Source: Rhodococcus sp. UNC23MFCrub1.1 (lineage in GTDB: Bacteria > Actinomycetota > Actinomycetes > Mycobacteriales > Mycobacteriaceae). From it: a stretch of DNA of 64,000 nucleotides. The notes under the pieces were generated by a model. The model saw only the letters and a list, made by a program, of their open reading frames with translations, was not told where the DNA came from and searched no databases. The DNA lies in assembly GCF_000686025.1 (NCBI RefSeq), contig NZ_JMLQ01000002.1:558001-622000 (forward strand), written 5' to 3'. A program made the translations under genes and the position numbers. This document shows, piece by piece, positions 59,675-64,000 of the stretch; the stretch's first letter is position 1, and every line of letters begins with the position of its first letter.

Positions 59675-61774
59675 TCAGTACTGCACCAACGGGTCCGCGC
59701 GCCGCAGGTCCTCCACCGAGACCGCGCGGCCCGCGGCGTCGGCGAGGGGAACGCGCCAGTTCCGATACTGGGTCTCGTCGGTTCCCGGCTGGTTCTGGAT
59801 GCGGTGCTCGCCGACCATGTCCACCAGTGCCACTCCGATGAGCAGGGACGGGCTGCACTGGATCAGCCGGTACAGCGCCGCGACCGTCTCCCCGGTGGAC
59901 GCACCGTCCGCGAGCAGGCCACGCTCGCGCGCGAGGTCCAGTACGGACTCACGCTGTTTCTCGTCCTGCGCACGCTCCTCGTCGACGGCTCTCTCGAGGA
60001 GGCCGAGCCGCGATCGCAGATCGATGTGCTCACCCGCCAGGTACCCGGCGGTGGGCGGCAGGTCGTGGGTGGTCACCGAGGTCAGGCACAGCTCGCGGTA
60101 CTTTTCCGGGGCGATGGGGCCGTCGTCGTCCCGCTCGAACCACAGGATGGACGTGCCCAGCACGCCCCGCTCGGCCAGGTAGTCCTGAACGACGGGTTCG
60201 AAGACGCCGAGGTCCTCACCGATGACCACGGCGCCGGCCAGTTCCGCCTCGAGCGCGAGGATGCCGATGAGCGCCTCGTGGTCGTACGTGACATAGGTGC
60301 CGCCCGCGGGAGTCTCGGCATCGGTGGGGATCCACCAGAGCCGGAACAGTCCGAGGATGTGGTCGACCCGCAGCCCGCCCGCGTGCTTGAGCACGGTGCG
60401 CAGCATGTCGCGATACGGTGCGTACCCGAGTTCGGCCAGCCGGTCGGGCCGCCAGGGTGGCTGGTTCCACTGCTGCCCTTGCTGATTGAAGTCGTCCGGG
60501 GGAGCGCCGACGGTCACGCCCTCGGCCAGTGCGGAACCCAGGGACCAGGCGTCGGCACCCGAGAGCTGCACTCCCACAGCCAGATCGTGCACGACACCGA
60601 TGGCCATTCCGGCCCGGTGCGCGGTGGCCTGGGCCTCGGCCAGTTGCTCGTCGCAGATCCACTGGAGCCAGCTGTGGAACTCGATGCGATGCGCGAGTTT
60701 CGCCTGCTGCCGCTGGACCCACGGCGTGCCGGGGGCGGCGGCCTTCGTCTGCCATCGCGTGTCGTCCGGCGACAGCTTCTCCGTCAGTGCGCACCACGTG
60801 GCGAAGTTGTGCAGGCCCACGCCCTCCGCGGCGCGGAACTCGTCGAACGCGGCCTGGCGGGACGCGCTCCGCGGAACGAGGAAGATCGCTTCGAGCGCAC
60901 GGAGTTTCGCGCGCAGAGACTTGTCCCTGTCCAGATCGTCCGTGCGACCGTCGGCGCGGTGCAGTCGGCGTGCGGTGTCGCGGATGCGGGCATACCTGTC
61001 GCGCGGCAGCATCGCTGTCTCACGGATGTTCTCGACGCGGATGTAGAGCGGATTGAAGAATCGACGGGTGGTCGGCAGATAGGGCGAGGCCTCGATCGGT
61101 GGCCGCGGCGCCGCGGCGTGCAACGGATTGACCAGGACGTAGTCCGCTCCGTGCTCGCCGCCCAGGATCGCCGCCATGTCGGCCAGATCGGCCAGATCGC
61201 CGATGCCCCACGACTGTGCGGACCGGATGGAGTAGAGCTGCGCCAGCACGCCCCATCGTTGACGATCGGACAGTGCCTCGGCGGTGGACAGACGGGCCGG
61301 CGTGACGACCAGCGTGCACGACGCCTCGAGACCGTCGTCCCCCTCCGCGCGCAGCGTGTGCCATCCGAGCGGGAGATCGACCGGGACGGCGAACGTGGCT
61401 CGGCCGACGAGGGCGCCGTCGATCTCGCGGGGGTCGACCCAGACGTCCTGCTGAGCCGCCTCGCGCGTGCCGCCGTCCTCGAGCTCGACGGTGACCGTCA
61501 CGGACGTCCCGTGCGGCACGTGGACGGGAACGTGGTGGTCCTTGCCGGACGTGACCACGACGACCGCTGGCACGGTGCGCCGCCAGGGTGCCTCGTCGTG
61601 ATCCACGATCGCGGTCTCGATGTCGTCGTCGCTGTCGACGGGCACGTCGAGCGCCGTCAGGACCGAGCGGAGGGTGGATTCACCGACGTCGCGGCGGGCC
61701 TTGTCCCACCCCTCGTACGACGTGGCGACGCCGTGGAGCCCGGCGAGGTGGCGTAGTCGTTCGATGTTCGTCAC
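59675..61774 (-). CDS. malQ: 4-alpha-glucanotransferase (amylomaltase)
   Basis: The product has 699 residues, in the long actinobacterial MalQ range. An N-terminal extension of about 160 residues with beta-sandwich character precedes the GH77 domain, which has WGIGDLADL, GADYVLVNPLHA, GLRVDHILGLFRLWWIP (catalytic Asp nucleophile), VIGEDLG (acid/base Glu) and TTHDLPPTAGY. It transfers maltodextrin units between glucans and acts in glycogen/maltose metabolism. The GTG at 61772-61774 is the first sensible start. Confidence 0.94.
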   Translation of the reverse strand: MTNIERLRHLAGLHGVATSYEGWDKARRDVGESTLRSVLTALDVPVDSDDDIETAIVDHDEAPWRRTVPAVVVVTSGKDHHVPVHVPHGTSVTVTVELEDGGTREAAQQDVWVDPREIDGALVGRATFAVPVDLPLGWHTLRAEGDDGLEASCTLVVTPARLSTAEALSDRQRWGVLAQLYSIRSAQSWGIGDLADLADMAAILGGEHGADYVLVNPLHAAAPRPPIEASPYLPTTRRFFNPLYIRVENIRETAMLPRDRYARIRDTARRLHRADGRTDDLDRDKSLRAKLRALEAIFLVPRSASRQAAFDEFRAAEGVGLHNFATWCALTEKLSPDDTRWQTKAAAPGTPWVQRQQAKLAHRIEFHSWLQWICDEQLAEAQATAHRAGMAIGVVHDLAVGVQLSGADAWSLGSALAEGVTVGAPPDDFNQQGQQWNQPPWRPDRLAELGYAPYRDMLRTVLKHAGGLRVDHILGLFRLWWIPTDAETPAGGTYVTYDHEALIGILALEAELAGAVVIGEDLGVFEPVVQDYLAERGVLGTSILWFERDDDGPIAPEKYRELCLTSVTTHDLPPTAGYLAGEHIDLRSRLGLLERAVDEERAQDEKQRESVLDLARERGLLADGASTGETVAALYRLIQCSPSLLIGVALVDMVGEHRIQNQPGTDETQYRNWRVPLADAAGRAVSVEDLRRADPLVQY

Positions 61775-61883
61775 GCTTCGATGGTAGTGCCGCGCGGGGG
61801 TGGCCGCGGACGTGAGAACCGTGTCCCGACTCGATCTGGAACACTGGTGGCACCTGCAGAATCGGTGGGGGAGGTGGAGAACG

Positions 61884-62984
61884 GTGACGAGTGACCCCGC
61901 GGACAACCGTGCCCGTCGAGCGGACACCGTGCGGACCATCGCCGAGTCGACGCGCATCGAGTCGGACCGGTCCGGACGCGCTCACGAGCCGCTGTCCGAC
62001 CGCGCCGCGCTGCTCGTCGCACTGGGTCGTCTCGACGAGGAGACGCGCGGCATCGCGCTCGCGCGCCTGCGCGCCGGCCGGAAGTTCCCCGCACTGGGCG
62101 GATTCGGCACCCTGCGGCTGATCACGGAGGAGCTGCACTGGATCGACGGTCGCACGGCCGTACTGCGCACCGGGCCCACGCGCCTGGCTCTGCTGCAACG
62201 GCACGTGCTGCTCGAACGTCGACTGGGGTCGTACCGCACGCGGTTCGTGATGAGTTCCGGTCACTACGCGTCGGGGGTCCGCGCGATCCGCCGGGAGCGG
62301 CGCGAGGGCATCCACCTCGACGTCGACCAGCGCACCGCCCTCTTCGAGGCGTTGCGGCACACGCCGACTCCGCTCGGTGTCGGACCGGGTCCACTCTCGC
62401 GAGCCCGAGGGATCCTCGGCGGCGCCGCGGCGGAGCGCCTCGACACGCTGCACGCGCGGGGCGCCGACGTCGTCCGCACCCTCGCGGGCACAGACGCGGA
62501 TCGGTTCGCCGATCGCTACGACACCCTGCTGTTCCTCGCCGGGATGTACCACGACCGGATCCTCTCCTCGCGGATCTGGCGCTCGGACCTGTTCGCGGTG
62601 GCCCGGGCGCAGCTCGACCCGGGAACCGAACTGGTGCAGATCGCGGTGGACGTGGTCGCACTCGCCCAGTTGGACGCGGAACTCACCGCGGCCTTCGAGG
62701 CGCAGGGGGACACGGTGGACGAGGAGGGTCGACGCGAGGTGCTCGTGCGCCGAGCCGATCTCATCCCGGTGTGGGATCAGGTGATCGACCGGGTCGCAGC
62801 GTTGTCACGCGTGGTCGACGAGATCGCGGTGGCGGAGATCGAGCACCGGAGCCTGGACGCCGTGCAGCGCACCGTGGGCCTCGACCAGCGCATCGACGAT
62901 CTCATCTCCCGGTCCGGTACGCGGGAGATCTCGGCCGACAACACCCATTCGGTGTCCGATCAGATCTCGCGGGACACGCTCTGA
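61884..62984 (+). CDS. Hypothetical protein, mostly helical
   Basis: The product has 366 residues from a GTG with GGTGGAG upstream; a longer start at 61800 is possible. It is rich in Arg, Asp, Glu and Leu, has no signal peptide or membrane segment, and contains long amphipathic helices toward the C-terminus (around 240-340), perhaps a coiled coil. I recognise no catalytic motif. It is divergent from malQ across about 110 bases and precedes a transporter gene on the same strand. Confidence 0.7.
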   Translation: MTSDPADNRARRADTVRTIAESTRIESDRSGRAHEPLSDRAALLVALGRLDEETRGIALARLRAGRKFPALGGFGTLRLITEELHWIDGRTAVLRTGPTRLALLQRHVLLERRLGSYRTRFVMSSGHYASGVRAIRRERREGIHLDVDQRTALFEALRHTPTPLGVGPGPLSRARGILGGAAAERLDTLHARGADVVRTLAGTDADRFADRYDTLLFLAGMYHDRILSSRIWRSDLFAVARAQLDPGTELVQIAVDVVALAQLDAELTAAFEAQGDTVDEEGRREVLVRRADLIPVWDQVIDRVAALSRVVDEIAVAEIEHRSLDAVQRTVGLDQRIDDLISRSGTREISADNTHSVSDQISRDTL

Positions 62985-63090
62985 CGTGCGCCCGTGCCTT
63001 CGTCCTGTTTGGAACGAGTCGGATCGGTGAAAGCACGGTAGTACGCGATCGACCTCTGAGCGCGTGACCCGCGCCGGAAGGACGACCTCC

Positions 63091-64000
63091 ATGCCAGCAG
63101 TACTCGAACGCGCCCGTATCGTCGCGCCACCGGGATGGAGCCGCTGGCTCATTCCGCCGGCCGCCCTCGCGATTCATCTCGCGATCGGCCAGGCTTACGC
63201 GTGGAGCGTGTTCAAGGCCGCCATCTCCTCCGACACCGCCATGGGACTGAGCGGGACGATGACCGCGATCCCGTTCCAGCTGGCCATCGTCATGCTCGGC
63301 CTCTCCGCAGCCGTGCTCGGGACGAAGGTGGAGACGCACGGTCCGCGGTGGGCCATGACGATGTCGCTCCTCTTCTTCTGCTCCGGGCTGCTCATCTCCG
63401 CCCTCGGCATGAGCCTCGACCAGTTCTGGTTGGTGATCGTCGGATACGGACTCGTCGGCGGCATCGGCCTCGGCATCGGGTACATCTCCCCGGTCTCCAC
63501 GCTGATCAAGTGGTTCCCCGATCGCCCGGGCATGGCGACGGGTATCGCGATCATGGGATTCGGCGGCGGCGCCCTGGTGGCCTCGCCCCTGACCACCAAA
63601 CTCCTGTCCGCGTACGGCGGCAACACCGATGCCTCGATCGCCACGACGTTCCTCACGCTCGGCCTCGGCTACGCCGTCTTCATGGCGCTCGGCGTCGTGC
63701 TGATCCGGGTTCCCGCCGACGACTGGAAGCCGGCCGGGTGGACGCCACCGCAGACCCCGGCGGGTCAGCACACCGCACGCGTGTCCGCGGCGAACGCCGT
63801 CAAGACCCCGCAGTTCTGGTTGCTGTGGATCGTGTTGTGCTTCAACGTCACCGCCGGCATCGGTATCCTCGAGCGCGCCGCGGGCATCTACACCGACTTC
63901 TTTCCCGACCCCACCGCCCCGGAATCCGTGGTGGCAGCGGCCGCGGGCTTCGTCGCGTTCCTCTCGCTGACGAACATGCTCGGCCGGTTCGTGTGGTCGT
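63091..64000 (+). CDS. MFS transporter, oxalate/formate antiporter (OFA) family, 3' end cut
   Basis: The first 303 residues are visible, with eight or so helices. HLAIGQAYAWSVFKAAI in helix 1 and the GGIGLGIGYISPVSTLIKWFPDRPGMATG segment between helices 4 and 5 are typical of OFA-family transporters, which move oxalate, formate or other small monocarboxylates. A GGAAGGA ribosome site lies upstream of the ATG. The gene runs off the window end. Confidence 0.88.
   Translation, partial: MPAVLERARIVAPPGWSRWLIPPAALAIHLAIGQAYAWSVFKAAISSDTAMGLSGTMTAIPFQLAIVMLGLSAAVLGTKVETHGPRWAMTMSLLFFCSGLLISALGMSLDQFWLVIVGYGLVGGIGLGIGYISPVSTLIKWFPDRPGMATGIAIMGFGGGALVASPLTTKLLSAYGGNTDASIATTFLTLGLGYAVFMALGVVLIRVPADDWKPAGWTPPQTPAGQHTARVSAANAVKTPQFWLLWIVLCFNVTAGIGILERAAGIYTDFFPDPTAPESVVAAAAGFVAFLSLTNMLGRFVWS

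Noticed and set aside
1..64000. tRNA, rRNA, CRISPR arrays, insertion sequences, prophage or integrative-element ends
   Set aside because: None seen. Repeats are short tandem units inside or beside genes, and base composition is even across the window.

Overview
The window is chromosomal DNA from a very GC-rich actinobacterium of the mycolic-acid group, most probably Rhodococcus or a close relative. The pointers are the strong GC bias at third codon positions, many GTG starts, frequent ATGA/GTGA start-stop overlaps, an FAD putrescine oxidase that looks very like the Rhodococcus enzyme, a KshB-like reductase, a DUF3558 lipoprotein beside a small type VII secretion-like protein, and a RecBCD locus. 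These are judgements made by eye; no searches were run. I saw no tRNA, rRNA, insertion sequence, prophage gene or CRISPR array. Coding density is about 95 percent and no gap between genes exceeds about 200 bases. The first gene is probably cut at its 5' end and the last gene is cut at its 3' end by the window edges.

Layout. 1-5342: IclR regulator and RidA, DUF2254 and DUF998 membrane proteins, a membrane-anchored alpha/beta hydrolase and an SRPBCC protein. 5384-11693: a lipophilic-substrate oxidation locus, with a KshB-like iron-sulfur reductase divergent from a tightly overlapping operon of HSL-type esterase, SDR dehydrogenase, ferritin-like diiron protein and Baeyer-Villiger-type flavin monooxygenase, followed by a MerR regulator. 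11729-14422: a beta-propeller lipoprotein, a putative type VII substrate with a DUF3558 lipoprotein, and a small membrane protein. 14424-16568: an NrtR-like regulator divergent from an ADP-ribosylglycohydrolase and a macrodomain protein. 17285-29739: a polyamine catabolic region. 29935-32694: OsmC, SRPBCC, hydrolase, a small conserved protein and DedA. 32715-36574: a short UvrA paralogue and a RelA/SpoT-type protein. 36571-43578: transport and amino-acid genes (DAACS symporter, AzlCD with an XRE-cupin regulator, asparaginase, asparagine permease, aspartase). 43736-52285: recC-recB-recD. 52421-54919: a poorly characterised cell-envelope gene pair. 54924-64000: DUF2079 protein, DrrAB-type ABC exporter, ferredoxin-reductase-like flavoprotein, MalQ, an unknown protein and an OFA-family transporter.

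How genes work together. The polyamine region encodes every step from agmatine to succinate: agmatine deiminase, N-carbamoylputrescine amidase, putrescine oxidase, 4-aminobutanal dehydrogenase, GABA transaminase and succinate-semialdehyde dehydrogenase, with a permease, a universal stress protein and two regulators (TetR, PucR). The asparagine operon aspA-ansP-ansA would take asparagine in and convert it to aspartate and then fumarate. The NrtR cluster links NAD/ADP-ribose sensing to removal of ADP-ribose from proteins.

The least explained parts are the pseudo-MinD/secreted proline-rich pair at 52421-54919, a 10-codon mini-ORF made by a partial duplication between recC and recB, an in-frame 27-bp minisatellite inside the esterase, a long near-perfect hairpin at 30453-30514, and the possible pairing of the ferritin-like diiron protein with the divergent reductase.
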